A stretch of DNA of 6,760 nt, taken from Pseudolabrys sp. GTDB taxonomy: Bacteria; Pseudomonadota; Alphaproteobacteria; Rhizobiales; Xanthobacteraceae. How positions within the stretch are numbered: the stretch's first letter is position 1; each line of letters opens with the position of its first letter. The notes beneath the pieces were generated by a model. That model had not been told where the DNA came from and searched no databases. It saw nothing but the letters and a program-made list of their open reading frames with translations. Position numbers and translations under genes: made by a program. The stretch lies in NCBI GenBank assembly GCA_019246455.1, contig JAFAQJ010000198.1, positions 1 to 6,760 of the forward strand. The letters are read 5' to 3'. Shown piece after piece: positions 6,639 through 6,760 of this stretch.

Positions 6639-6760
6639 GAGGGTAAAAGAGAATTCGGCTGGGGAAGGTCGTTTGCAGCGCCACGAAAACGCTGTAAAAG
6701 CTGCCGAAAGCTAGCCCGACAGTCGGTCGATTCCGCAGCGGGGGCGGCCGTCGAAGGCAA
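6639..6760. other. Intergenic region downstream of rseP, no gene seen
   Basis: No start codon with a usable open frame occurs here; there is no ATG on the + strand after rseP. A weak sigma70-like pair (TTGCAG at 6673-6678, TAAAAG at 6695-6700, 16-nt spacer) might serve the next gene, which in relatives is bamA. Also visible are AAAGCT twice, 10 nt apart (6697 and 6707), and the palindrome CCGAC-A-GTCGG at 6716-6726. None of these is strong enough to call a site. Confidence 0.4.

Noticed and set aside
6636..6715. Short open frame beginning TTG in the region after rseP
   Set aside because: It has only about 25 codons, starts within the T-run of the terminator-like hairpin and has no ribosome binding site.
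1..6760. A hidden novel system, mobile element, CRISPR array or phage remnant
   Set aside because: All eight coding regions are intact, recognisable housekeeping genes in a known conserved order, with no long repeats, integrase or transposase, and no gap large enough to hide another gene.

Overview
This GC-rich window is one co-directional block of eight housekeeping genes, all on the + strand: rpsB (3' end only), tsf, pyrH, frr, uppS, cdsA, dxr and rseP. This gene order, the long ribosomal protein S2 with an acidic linker and a helix-hairpin-helix-like tail, and the remembered sequence character of the proteins point to an alphaproteobacterium. The order Hyphomicrobiales (Rhizobiales), near the Bradyrhizobiaceae/Xanthobacteraceae, is most likely. 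The order-level placement rests on recalled family sequences, not on a search.

Layout: rpsB ends at 355. tsf (406-1326) follows after 50 nt with a good Shine-Dalgarno. An 83-nt gap holding a C(UUCG)G hairpin precedes pyrH (1410-2117). frr (2150-2713), uppS (2728-3483), cdsA (3488-4192) and dxr (4186-5421) are packed tightly; cdsA and dxr overlap. rseP (5464-6615) follows after 42 nt. A short hairpin plus T-run after rseP looks like a weak terminator. The last 145 nt carry no gene; in relatives bamA would come next, just outside the window.

How the genes work together: the first part serves translation (S2, EF-Ts, ribosome recycling factor), with UMP kinase embedded in it. The second part serves the envelope. 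Dxr makes MEP for isoprenoid precursors, UppS turns those precursors into undecaprenyl diphosphate (the cell-wall lipid carrier), CdsA makes CDP-diacylglycerol for phospholipids, and RseP is the site-2 intramembrane protease of envelope signalling. This is a conserved growth-linked cluster.

I found no undescribed system, mobile element, CRISPR array or RNA gene. The points worth a second look are modest: an apparently shortened CdsA, the S2 tail domain, the tsf-pyrH hairpin, a palindrome before rseP, and ambiguous start codons at the tight junctions.
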